Under the pieces are notes generated by a model. The model was not told the origin of the DNA, made no database searches, and worked only from the letters and a program-made list of their open reading frames with translations. DNA of 64,000 bases from Eunapius fragilis (taxonomy: Eukaryota > Porifera > Demospongiae > Spongillida > Spongillidae): NCBI GenBank assembly GCA_963681505.1, contig OY811971.1, positions 5,431,408 through 5,495,407 on the forward strand, given 5' to 3'. Positions 1 through 9,732 of this stretch are shown here, piece by piece; the first letter of the stretch is position 1; each line of letters starts with the position of its first letter. Made by a program: the position numbers and the translations under genes.

Positions 1-759
1 TCGTTGCCGTGAGGGTTGCGAGCCGCGTTCCATTGTCTTTTCCATCTTCTCCATCCGCACAGACAGCGACTGGAGGAGTCGCAGGAGAGTTTCCTGTTCA
101 GGGGCTGCTGCAGGCGACGCAGACCCAGGATTCGGTACCACCGTGACGGCAGACACTCGAGTGTCCTTTTTTCCCCGAAAGAGGTAGGACTCGGTCTCCA
201 GCGTGCAGGCCACAGCATCATCTAAAGTCTTAGGCTGCCTCTGTCGAACTGCAAAGGCAACCTGGGGATTAGTAAGCTCACCGAGAAAACGCTCGATAGT
301 GAGCAATTCCTTTGCTTTATCCTCAATTTCAGGGAGCGCCTTACATGTATCTGCCAGGACCCGCAACTCGTCCGCGAAGTCGCTCCAGGTCTCCTCCTTC
401 TTGCGTCCCCTCGCCTGAAACTCGACAAAATACAATGAACGCTTACTCTCAGGCTCAAAGCGTTTCTCCAGAGCTTCCCTCGCCGCCTCGTAGTCTGCTT
501 TCACCTCAGGACTTAGCCTTTTCCACGCCGTTTGAGCTTTGCCTGACAGTCGGACAGGCAACCAACGGAGCTTAGCCGCATCGTCCCAGTCGTTTAACAC
601 CGCCACTGCCTCAAAATGTTCTATCCAGTCTGTCCAACTCGTCGCCCCAGAAAACGCGTCTGGCGAAACCAGCGGCCGGCCATAACTCTTCATCTTTACA
701 GCAGTGGTACCCGCTCCATCTATCTCCATCTCCTCCTCCTTTGCGCTAGGTTCCGACAT
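1..759 (-). CDS. gag: Ty3/gypsy-type retrotransposon Gag, truncated by window start
   Basis: Reading the minus strand from the ATG at 759 to base 1 gives 253 codons with no stop, so the frame runs out of the window. The start context is MSEPSAKEEEMEIDG. It is followed by a tryptophan-rich core (WTDWIEHFEAVAVLNDW, then KLRWLPVRLSGKAQTAW), an aromatic and charged helix region (RSLYFVEFQARGRKKEETW), and a Gln-rich C-terminal part. This is the layout of Ty3/gypsy capsid-type Gag proteins. Gag would form the particle shell of the retroelement. The zinc knuckle, protease and reverse transcriptase would lie left of the window. I found no clear LTR or primer-binding site to the right of the start. 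The family call comes from pattern memory. Confidence 0.8.
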   Translation of the reverse strand, partial: MSEPSAKEEEMEIDGAGTTAVKMKSYGRPLVSPDAFSGATSWTDWIEHFEAVAVLNDWDDAAKLRWLPVRLSGKAQTAWKRLSPEVKADYEAAREALEKRFEPESKRSLYFVEFQARGRKKEETWSDFADELRVLADTCKALPEIEDKAKELLTIERFLGELTNPQVAFAVRQRQPKTLDDAVACTLETESYLFRGKKDTRVSAVTVVPNPGSASPAAAPEQETLLRLLQSLSVRMEKMEKTMERGSQPSRQR

Positions 760-819
760 GACGACTACGCCAAGTGTAACGACTCGCAATTTATATCACT
801 CTCGTTACTGACAAAATCT

Positions 820-1601
820 GATCATCATTTCAGCATACCAATTAAATACCCAACATATATGACGCAACATGGACCATCGTGCGCATGCGTGGTCAATTCA
901 GTCATAACATTTCCTTGCTTTTTACACCACCAATGTCATAATCAAATCCTATATCCCACCAACTTTCTCGTAGAGAATGTTTTTATTTACTTGTTTTCTT
1001 TACTTTTTTTTCATACCCATTTAAGACATTAGTCTCGTACCCAGACCGTCTAGTCTCGTACCCAGACCGTCTATGACGTAAGCGATTGTCGCTGTAAACA
1101 GTATAATCACTACGTCCATACGTATGGACGTAGTGATTATACTGTTTACAGCGATAATCGCTTACGTCATAGACGGTCTGGGTACGAGACTAACAAGACA
1201 TAGGAGGCTGATAGTCGATTGTTTATCTAAGTATTATATTATATAAAAGCGAGTCCTCCAGCCGATTCTGAAGCTATTGGTGAAATTTTCATCGCTTAGA
1301 AATGTTCCTGTCCTGAGTTATGCGTTGCCAAGAAGGAGAAGAAGAAGAATGAGAAGACGACCCGCCCCTTGTTCCGAGACTGGGTACGAGGACGGGCAGT
1401 ACACTCTTGTTCTCAACAACCACGCGGTTCAGCGACATGAAACAAAAACGAAACTACTCATTTTTGACTTCTAGATCGATTGCTAAAACAAGCTACACGA
1501 TCCGATCGTCGGGAGTGTTGTTACAGACGGGTCGCGTTTTTTTAATGACATTCATAGTCGGGGTCAAATCCTATATGGAAGTTTCTAACGAAACTTCCGA
1601 T
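820..1601. mobile_element. Hairpin-ended non-autonomous element (ORF-less copy)
   Basis: Blocks here match parts of the better-defined element at 46813-48274: TTTTTACACCACCA followed by CAAATCCTATAT (about 930-955), the block ending GTTTTTATTTACTTG (near 980-995), and the right end (about 1270-1601) with TTTTTTTAATGACATTCATA, GGGGTCAAATCCTATATG and a terminal hairpin GGAAGTTTCTAACGAAACTTCC. The protein-coding stretch of the longer copy is missing and a 142-bp palindrome sits in its place. The left boundary is not defined. Confidence 0.5.
1051..1192. repeat. 142-bp near-perfect palindrome
   Basis: The two 71-bp arms meet at 1121/1122 with no spacer. I count one mismatch (GATTGTCGC against GATTATCGC). 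The outer end TAGTCTCGTACCCAGACCG is also present as an extra direct copy immediately to the left (1030-1050), so one arm end is tandemly duplicated. Such a sequence can extrude a cruciform and is typical of a fold-back MITE. Confidence 0.85.
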
Positions 1602-1639
1602 TTCATTCATAAATATGGGCACAAAATGCGAGGGGGCTG

Positions 1640-2532
1640 AGTCCTCCCCTCCCCCCTACCGTCCAAAGTATATATGCCCCCCCGCTTTCTACGCCTATGC
1701 GGAGGGGCATACATAGTTTCAAATACTTGGGCGTGGCTAACTAAGGGGAGGGGTTCCAACTGTTCCGTTCGTACATATCATATCATGCATGCATGTACGT
1801 TGAGTTATTATTAATTATTTGTATTACATCATGTTAGCACTGCACTGTACTTCATGATTCTGCAAGAAGCGCAAATGAAGTCACACAGTCACACTAGTAC
1901 TTGGTGAGGTTTAAGAGGGGGGGGGGGGGGGGGGGGGGGGGGCAAACCTCCCTGTACTGAAAATCTATGTACATGTGTGTGAGTCATGGATGATGAATTC
2001 CAATGATGAGCGAGGGACTTCTTGAGTTCTCAAGGGCTGGGAAGTACCATTGAAATAAGCTTTTATAATAACCCCTGCCATATGATGCAATTAGGGTTTT
2101 GTTATTTTGTTGTCAGTGTGTTTTACTGCAACAAAAAGTGTTACAGGCAACATTGTTGCCTAGTGTATCACGGCCTCCAGCATAAACATGACATGTGCTA
2201 GATTGTTTCACTTTTCCTCGCCTGAAGTTACATCACCAACTTTTTAAAATACTAAACATACAACAAATCTGGTAGGTACATGTACAATGCTATTTGTATT
2301 TTAAAAAGCAACATGTCGCATCAAAATGGAAAAGAAAAACATGAGAAACTGGAGCAATGGTGAATCTTTTTTTATTAATTACTAAAAGGCATGGCACCAA
2401 TTTAAAGGATTTCATCACATGATAAATAAATTTATATCGCTTTCATATCTAAACCATCAATTCATGATATAAACGCTCTGAAAACAAGGCAACTTGAACA
2501 TTACACTAAGGCATACATCACACCTATAAGGT
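1640..2532. other. No gene seen; contains a 26-nt G tract
   Basis: AT-rich sequence with no coding frame I can support. A run of 26 G lies at 1917-1942. Nothing else structured is visible. Confidence 0.6.
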
Positions 2533-2835
2533 ACAAGATATAAAAATTTAATTAAAATAAAATTGGTGATGTAGGATTTGTAGACAGCAATTGAGTAAAA
2601 AGTAAGGAAACAAGGAATTACGGATATTAGGCATTCATTTAATTATAAATATTACAGACCTACATTTAGCACAGAATTTCAAGGAGGTAGATTTGCTAAA
2701 TAATGTAGGTCAGTAATATTTATAATTAAATGAATGCCTAATATCCGTAATTCCTTGTTTCCTTACTTTTTACTCAATTGCTGTCTACAAATCCTACATC
2801 ACCAATTTTATTTTAATTAAATTTTTATATCTTGT
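2533..2835. mobile_element. Fold-back MITE, arms about 140 bp
   Basis: The left arm (2533-2670) is repeated in reverse complement at 2695-2835, around a spacer of about 25 bp. The arms contain TTGGTGATGTAGGATTTGT and AAGTAAGGAAACAAGG. The sub-terminal motif GATGTAGGATTTG resembles GCATATAGGATTTG in the element at 46813-48274, which suggests one superfamily. No coding capacity. Confidence 0.75.
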
Positions 2836-3119
2836 TTCACACATTTTTATGCTAGGCGCTGTACATGTAAGCCGGGATCCGCCTGTGGTAATAATAAACA
2901 TGTATTATATCAGAGATACATGTATTGAATAATCGTGCCGTGTAATGCAAGATTACTTCGCATGGCGAGGAAGTATTCATCCCTGCGCAATCACATGCAT
3001 GCTCTTAACTAAACTGTTTTAACTTGGTCGGAAGATCGATACGGCGCAATCGGTAGCCCTGCTATATAGCATTCAAAAAACATTAGTTGTAATTATAAAT
3101 TTATAATAAAGCCTTCTAT

Positions 3120-3450
3120 ACGGCCGAGCTCCGAGAGGCCCCCAGTACGGATGGGGCCATATTCCCCATGGGGCTGGGGCCAGCGGTGGCGCAGGTGGGA
3201 GCAGCGGAGCAGGGGCCAGCGGTGGAGCTGGGGCAAGCAGAGCGTGGGCCAGCAGTGGCGCAGGTGGAGCTGGGGGCAGTGGCGGAGCTGAGGCCAGTGG
3301 AGCAGTGGCGGAGCTGGAGCCAGCAGAGCAGGGGCCAGCAGTGGCGCAGGTGGGAGCAGCGGAGCTGGGGCCAGCGGCGGATCTGGGGGCAGTGGCGGAG
3401 CTGGGGCCAGAGCTGGGGCAAGCAGGACCGGAGCAGGGACCAAGACCGGT
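3120..3450. repeat. GC-rich imperfect VNTR (GGGGCCAGCAGTGGCGCAGG type)
   Basis: Degenerate short repeats built from GAGCTGGGGCCAGC and AGTGGCGCAGGTGGGAGC. Several frames are open on both strands simply because of composition, giving Ala/Gly/Gln-rich or Pro/Leu-rich peptides. I do not call a gene, although a repetitive protein exon cannot be excluded. Confidence 0.6.
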
Positions 3451-3839
3451 ATCGGAGAGTAGGGAGGGCCCTCCTCACCCGAGTCAACAGCAAACAGATT
3501 CTCAGCTTCTTCTGCTGTAACCTACAAGGGTAATAATATATATTATATACATATAATGCCATGCATGCAAATCCTATGTACACATGCATACTTCTTCCAT
3601 ATCTTAAAGTAAAGAGTGAGTGAGAAAGTTGCTTTATATAAACCAAAACTGATCTAATACGAGGGAAGGATTAAATTATTGGAATGGCCTCCCATAATAA
3701 ATGTGTTGAACAAACCAACTATATATGCAGTGGTGGGGGTGGGGTTGAATTAAGACGGCCTGCATTTCAAATGGCTAGTGTTTGTGAAACTGCACACAAT
3801 CATGTGTAGAGAGAGGCCTAGGGTTGCTGCCACTTTAAC

Positions 3840-4985
3840 TTATGCATGGGTAAAAATATATAAACTACAATGATGTACTTGAGAACACAGGAATGTTCAG
3901 GTTTGCAGCCATAGAGATTTTAAGTCCACATGCTGGGACACCATACATGGAATCATGCAGGAAGTTAGTTAGTCCTGCAAAGCATAAATCTCTTATCCAA
4001 ATTGAAAGAGCTGCATGTAATAGGTAACTGGTTCCAGCTGAAAACAGGAGAACATCATGGAGGATGATTGGTGGTCCATGTGCATGTTTTAGCAGCCATA
4101 GAAGCTAGGTTTTAGACCACACACTGTGCCACCATATATGGAGGAAGGGGCAGGCTTGTGGTTTTATGAATGCAAAGTTGCAAGATAAATGTTGACACAG
4201 AGAAACATGTTCACATGCCATGCAGCTGTAGACTCCTTGACATATGAACACATACATGGGAGGGAGGCAAGCCTATTTTTAAGAGCAGTCTTGTATAGAG
4301 AACGTACATCAACTGATATAAGGATTGGATTGTGAGTTAAGCACAACATATAATTGTGTGAACTCATATTCCGGGGTTAGGGCCTATAGAGACAGATCCA
4401 TTAATTTACATGCAGTCAAGGTCACAGCTGCAACTCCATTTGCCATTTGATAATCCTGCAAAGCATAATGTCTTAGTCAGAGTGACAGCTCTTAAAAGAG
4501 CTGTAATTGGTTCCAGATGATGTACTGCAGAACCCAGGAAAGGATTGCTCCATGTTCAGGTTTGCAGCCACAGTATATGTGTCAAAGTTTAAGACCACAT
4601 GCTGGGACACCACACATGGAATCATGCAGGAAGTTAGTTAGTCCTGCAAAGCGAGGCAGATAGATAGCTCTTAAGAGTGGTGCATGTAATAGGTTCCAGC
4701 TGAAAATTAGAGATCATCATGGTCCTGCATGTTTTAGCAGCCATAGAAGCTATGGCACATACTGGGCCACCAAATATGGTATCCATACAGGAAGGAGGCA
4801 GGCATGTGGTTTTATAGACTGTACAGCTGTAAGATAAAATATTGTTTACACAGAGAACCTAGGGAACATGTTTTAGCAGCCATAGATGCTACATCCTGTA
4901 TGGCAAGGTTTAAAAGACACATGCTGGGCCACCATACTGTATATGGTATCCATTGACAGGCATGTGGTTTTATCCTTGCAAAAAT
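3840..4985. repeat. Diverged tandem duplication, unit about 650 bp
   Basis: The block GTTCAGGTTTGCAGCCA ... CACATGCTGGGACACCA ... GGAAGTTAGTTAGTCCTGCA occurs near 3895 and again near 4555. The block TGTTTTAGCAGCCATAGA ... GGCATGTGGTTTTAT occurs near 4085, 4730 and (partial) 4870. No coding frame is shared by the copies. Confidence 0.6.
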
Positions 4986-5189
4986 ATAATAGTCAACATT
5001 CACAGACATGTAGTGTGAATGTGGTATAAAAATCCCCTCCGAGAGTATCAAAGCTGGCAAGCATATACTCCAATGCAAATTGATCTGGCGTTATTCGTTT
5101 TCCTATCTCGCAGACGAACACACGCACACGATACAATACATCGTTCCCATGCGTGTAGGACATATTGCATCCAAACATTGCAAACACTC

Positions 5190-5462
5190 CTACCTCATAA
5201 TATTTCTTTTCCTGCAGTATTGGGCCTTAGCGGTCTCCTTCTTACTTTCCGGATCAAGGCAGTATTGGGCCTTCATGCTATCCTTCTTACTCTCATGATC
5301 GGCTTTGTAGCGCTTCCTGTCGCAAGTCTTCTTTTTTTCATGCGCTTCTTGAAAACTGTCACGCTCCTCAATATCTTGCGACTCGCCAACACAACAGTCA
5401 TCATTTAACTTTGCGATCTTCTTTGCACGATTCTTTTCTCTTCGCGATCGACGTGACGGCAT
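5190..5462 (-). CDS. Basic repeat protein, probable first exon of a mobile-element gene
   Basis: This 90-aa minus-strand ORF begins MPSRRSRREKNRAKK. It contains two imperfect charged repeats of the form YKADHESKKDS and CLDPESKKETAKAQY. I recall similar Y-K-A-D-P-E-K-K repeats at the N-termini of multicopy sponge and choanoflagellate mobile-element proteins. A broken relative with the same MPS start and YRAEPEKKR-type repeats lies at 47220-47640, inside an insertion defined by comparison with its neighbours, which supports a mobile origin. The frame ends at ATG AGG TAG, where GAG|GTAGGAG could be a splice donor, so this may be exon 1 of a longer gene now lost or unseen to the left. The molecular function is unknown. 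Confidence 0.45.
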   Translation of the reverse strand: MPSRRSRREKNRAKKIAKLNDDCCVGESQDIEERDSFQEAHEKKKTCDRKRYKADHESKKDSMKAQYCLDPESKKETAKAQYCRKRNIMR

Positions 5463-5828
5463 TTTGAAGAAAACAAACTAGACACGTCAAGCTTTTGGTA
5501 TACAACCGTGACAACAATTGAATAGTAACTGTAACGCATGCACTATATGAAATATAGAACGTGTTCAACCACACGTTCCCGCCCACTTTTATGTCTTCCA
5601 AAGGCCGATAAAATCTGTTGTGGGCTATGCTAACAAAACTAAGTTTGCTAGAGATTGAAATTTGTGTCAAGCATAACTCTCGTTACTAACATAATAAAAC
5701 AAATCCAACTCGACAATAAGTTTCTAACTTGTTGGTTCTAGTGCTTCCGCATAACGGCTAACATTACACTTCAATCGTGACAAAGATGCAATGCAATAAA
5801 CCTCTTATCCGAGCAAATCTTATCTTAT

Positions 5829-5863
5829 CAGATCCGGAAGAAGAAGAAGAAGAAGAAGAAGAA
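5829..5863. repeat. (GAA)n microsatellite
   Basis: About ten GAA/AGA units. A comparable purine tract occurs at the equivalent place in the copies near 1340 and 48021. Confidence 0.9.
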
Positions 5864-6247
5864 GGAGAAACTTTTTTTTAGGTTCGAGTGTGGGAACGAG
5901 AGAGCGTTATCTCTGTTGTCTGAGCTTTCTAAGCGTCGGCAGTTTGATTACATTGTAGGTAATTGTTGGCTGTATCCAAATACGCTCGCTAAAGTCCAAC
6001 TGATTCTACGGTGCATCGGCAATAGTGGAATCTGGTGTTTTGCTAATCGTATTCATCACACTTCAAATCCTACATAGGACCTACTAACGTAGGTCCTGAT
6101 ATTATTCCACAATCTTAGTCTTTCTGTAAAAAGAAATTATTATTAGCATATATGAGCAGTTTTATAATGCAGTAGAGAGATAATGAGAAGGAAGTATTTG
6201 TCATGTGTGTGTGTATGTGTGTGTGTACATTTGTGTGAGCTTTCTGG

Positions 6248-6745
6248 TCATACAAAGGTTCCTGTTGCAATTGCCTGGAACATTTTACCCTCCAGTTTGA
6301 ATGTCTCCATGGAGTCAAACGGCGGCGTTGAGCTGAGCAAAGGCTTGTCTATGGACACATCTTCCTCACTGTCATGCTCAAACTGCTGCCTTGAGTTGGA
6401 CTGGGAAAGTGTGTGGTGGGACCCTAGGGCCATCTTCACGCTGCCATCCTGTTGGAAGTCCTCGTTCAGCCTGTCCCTAGAGTACGCCCGGGAGCGCTTG
6501 GTGAACTCCTCGAAGGAGGGCGGGTTGATGTAGGCCGGGGCCTGCCCAAGCATGTAGGTGGAGCTCCCACCGGTGTGGGCTGTGTGGGTGCTCTCTGAAT
6601 AGGAGATGCCGTCTGTATCCAGCTGCTGCTGCTGTTGCTGTGGCATGCTGTTATGGAATGGCCCAGATGAACTCATGAAAGGGGTGGGAGGAGAGGGGGA
6701 GTGGAGGGAAGGAGGAGGGGGCACTTCGCGCTTATTCGTCTCCAT
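6248..6745 (-). CDS. Unrecognised P/Q/S-rich low-complexity protein (165 aa)
   Basis: The ORF starts METNKREVPPPPSLHSPSP and contains a QQQQQQ run and many Ser/Thr. It has a more ordered patch, YINPPSFEEFTKRSRAYSRD, followed by an acidic stretch (EHDSEEDVSID), and ends GTFV. Composition suggests an intrinsically disordered cytoplasmic or nuclear segment. I see no signal peptide or membrane helix. It may be a complete small gene or one exon of a larger minus-strand gene: a GTATGA that could act as a donor overlaps the last codons. The pyrimidine-rich stretch to the right (6775-6840) could be 5' UTR or promoter. I do not recognise the family. Confidence 0.45.
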   Translation of the reverse strand: METNKREVPPPPSLHSPSPPTPFMSSSGPFHNSMPQQQQQQLDTDGISYSESTHTAHTGGSSTYMLGQAPAYINPPSFEEFTKRSRAYSRDRLNEDFQQDGSVKMALGSHHTLSQSNSRQQFEHDSEEDVSIDKPLLSSTPPFDSMETFKLEGKMFQAIATGTFV

Positions 6746-6869
6746 TATTTATAGCGTTAAACATTCAGCACAGCACTCTCCCTATATCGCTCCTCCTTCC
6801 CTTCCTCCTCCTCCTCATTTGCCTTCCTTCTTTTCCCCCCCATTCTGACTCACTGGAACTTCTGCCCCC

Positions 6870-8130
6870 TCATTTCGAATCAGCCAAGAACATGAATGGT
6901 ATATGCAGCCAAAGTTAAAGTTATTATATTTATCACCAAAAAACCATCGTTTTTTGCTATTACGTATAGACCGTGTGTAGATTTGTACAACTTTCGTGGT
7001 ATTTTTAATTAGATCTGAAATAGATCTACACAGTGGTATGTTTTAATAGAACACTTTTCACCATTGGCATTCTAATAAATCATCAAAACAACCATTTTCA
7101 AAGTATGCACCATGTGCTTAATATAATTTGGTTGCAATAACAACACACCACGAATATGTTTCAAGAGGAGTTGGTATAATACAAAATCATCATAACTTCT
7201 TAATCTCTTATCCATAATACATCAATTATAGGGTTGTTCACTCATTTTAAGCACTTAATTTAAGGTGTAGGTGGTCTTAACCCACCTGAGTAGGTTACTT
7301 AGTATTAGGTTAGGTAGGGGGTTATACATGTAGGTTAGACAGTTTGGGGGTGATAGGTTAGGCAGTAGAAGGTTTTATATTTGGTACTAGTAAGGATTAG
7401 GTTTTACATGCTAATTAGGATGTGCACAAAACAGGGCATGTGTTATTTAAGATAAACATTTGGTTTGGTGTGTTTGATTATTTACTCTGACAAGAACAGT
7501 CATGATTAAATAAATATGTAAAGCCCCTACCAGGGTTGAACCACAGTACTGATACACCTTTGTGGGCATTGCCATTACTAAGCACCTCTAACACAACACT
7601 GTCTTATCCATCAAAAACATAAGCAATGGATAATGCTGATGTTACAGTCATGTGGAGTATAGATGGCGCGCGCTATATATTCGATCGCGCGCGCAGTTAA
7701 GGCCTGGGTATCCTGTACATTGACATTATTGAGTGAAACTTTTTAATTTGATGACCAGTAAATATAGCTCTTATATCCTTGGATAGCCCTGATTGAGACC
7801 TACATTTTGATATATACTATGACGCAATTACGTCACGTGATACTTCTAAGGGTGATTCAACTGAATTAAAACTTTAATAAAAAACGCGGTGATGATGCCA
7901 AGGTATTTATGATTCGTGGTTATACCAATTTGAAGATCATTACAACTAGAGTACATTTTCTGCTAGACGTATTGAAAATTCATCTGTGATCGGAAGATAA
8001 TGAAACTAAAGCCAATTCATCGCCGCCATTTTGTCCGCTTTGTTGCGATTATTTAGCATAGCAAAGCTGTTAGCTACTACGTCTAACGGCCAAATTGTTT
8101 GTAAGTGACTGTTAGATGGTACCGATTTTT
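6870..8130. other. Intergenic DNA, no gene seen
   Basis: AT-rich. Contains an irregular AGGTTAGG-rich stretch (7265-7380) and a GC-alternating palindromic patch, GCGCGCGCTATATATTCGAT (about 7668-7692). I see no coding frame. Confidence 0.6.
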
Positions 8131-8416
8131 AATATTCGCTGAAAAGGTTTCGCTTCATCACCGCGTTTTCTATAAACTTTATTAAATTCATTTCAGCGCG
8201 CGCCGTACGTTGATATGGGAACAGAAGAGCGCGCGTACGGCGGGATTTTCCCGCTGCTGTGGTGGGTGTATGAATGCGAAAAGAGTTTTGAAAGTACGAT
8301 CGAATTAGTTCTGAGCCTTTTGAATTTGCCCTCCGTCTATTCAGCATCCAGCGAACGTTACAGCTGACAAGGTACATTGTGCTACATGCATAATTGCCCA
8401 CAATAAGCATATTCAT

Positions 8417-9691
8417 ATGTACATGTACACGTACAGGTTGCCCCACGGTCCAATGAATAAGTTGTTTGTTGACTGTGGCTTTGCTCGGGTCGCCATCAGA
8501 GAACTTTCTGCAACCACACACACAGTAGGGAAGAAAGTGTGCAGGTCAAAAATAGACATAGTGAAGAGAGCAAACAGGTTCCAGTCCATTTTTCCTGATT
8601 TTGCTGCATCACCATACTATTCTGTTAAAAAAGGACAACACTTGAGCCAATTTAACAAGCACTGCAAAACGGTTATTCTAAGTTTTAATAGAAAGTGGTC
8701 TAAACAAACAGATCGTAAGGCCTACATGACAAACTTCTCAATATCCAAATGGATTGCCATGACAAAACAAGCCCAGTCTAAACACCGTCTTAGTAACTGT
8801 CCTGAGTGTGCTGGTACCTACCATAAACTCCAGGTAACATTTCCGGGAGCATCTTCTCACAGGATGACACTTGTGAAGACGGCAGAAGACTTGTGCAGAG
8901 GGTATCTGGAATCTGCAAAACAGAAGGGTTCAAGTGAGGCTAGTGCAACACAATGCCTTGTTGCAGGGCTTCAGAACACCTACGAGACTATCCAGCACAA
9001 GCCATTTGTGGAAGCCATTGTGAATGACTGCCCAGGTTTAGGAATTGAAAAGAAGCTAACACCTGTTCAGAAAAAGAAAAACAAGCGGAAAATTGTAAAG
9101 GAGTGTGTTCAGCACTTGGAGAAAATACAAGGCAATAGGGATGCTCAAATGGTGTTGGAGGAAGGATTGTCATTACGAAGCTACAACAGAATCCACCTAT
9201 CTCAGAGCTTTGAAAGCCCTAAACAAAAGGCAGAAAGAGGTATTAGTGAACATAAAAAGTTACACTCACCTTCTCAAGACAACATAGCATGGGACACAGC
9301 AGCTGTAATGAATGAACTTACTAACTGGAATTCAGGAAAAAAGATCAATTGGTCTGAACTGGCTAGAAAATACGGTGTACCTGGAAAAAACGGGGGTCAA
9401 GTAATAAAAGAGTACGCTAAAGGTTATGGAATCAACACATACAATCTTGATGGGTTACAGGAAAATAGAGTTCGTAGAGCAAAGTTACTTAAAATGCCTG
9501 GTAATGAAATATCAGTTCCTGTAAGCAGCACAGTTGAACAGGTAAAACAGAAGTGGACAAGTGACATTGCAAATGGAACTTACTCAATTGGTGAAACATG
9601 TGCTCCAAAAACATTGACAGTGATGCGTGCAACAGGTGGCAAGGTGATAGAAAAAAATGAGGTCATTCACAGTAGGAAAGTACCCCTATAA
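8417..9691 (+). pseudogene. Mobile-element-like protein, N-terminal part (frame-split from 9733-12048)
   Basis: The frame is 424 aa. Visible parts are a basic N-terminal region (KKVCRSKIDIVKRANRFQ), a possible Cys pair (LSNCPECAGTYHK), a Lys-rich linker (KKKNKRKIVKECVQ), and a helix-turn-helix-like block (INWSELARKYGVPGKNGGQV). It ends HSRKVPL-stop at 9691. The next frame is already open across this point and reads TEIRERWVRIHDSYM straight into the second ORF, so one small indel near 9690 most likely split a protein of about 1.2 kaa. The start may be 8417 or the next ATG at 8453. An intron ending GTACAG at 8436 is possible, and its donor would be near 8371. I remember multicopy uncharacterised proteins of this type in sponges and corals; the role is inferred to be mobile-element-encoded. 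Confidence 0.6.
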
Positions 9692-9732
9692 CTGAAATAA
9701 GAGAACGATGGGTTAGAATTCATGACAGTTAC

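Larger units (their letters stand above)
5190..6100 (-). mobile_element. Hairpin-ended element, copy with the basic ORF
   Basis: The right end has TTCAAATCCTACATAGGACC and a terminal hairpin around ACCTACTAACGTAGGT, matching in position and layout the ends at 1571-1601 and 48238-48274. The copy includes the basic ORF and a (GAA)n tract like that at 48021. The left boundary is not visible. Confidence 0.45.

Noticed and set aside
3093-3646. Pro/Ala/Leu-rich minus-strand ORFs of 116 and 176 aa
   Set aside because: Composition artefact of a GC-rich VNTR; both strands and several frames are open.
7265-7380. Telomere-like AGGTTAGG-rich stretch
   Set aside because: Only a few irregular copies, not a TTAGGG array. 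More likely chance or a degenerate minisatellite.
8129-8521. 130-aa minus-strand ORF overlapping the start of the large plus-strand protein
   Set aside because: Antisense to a much better supported frame; no protein character.
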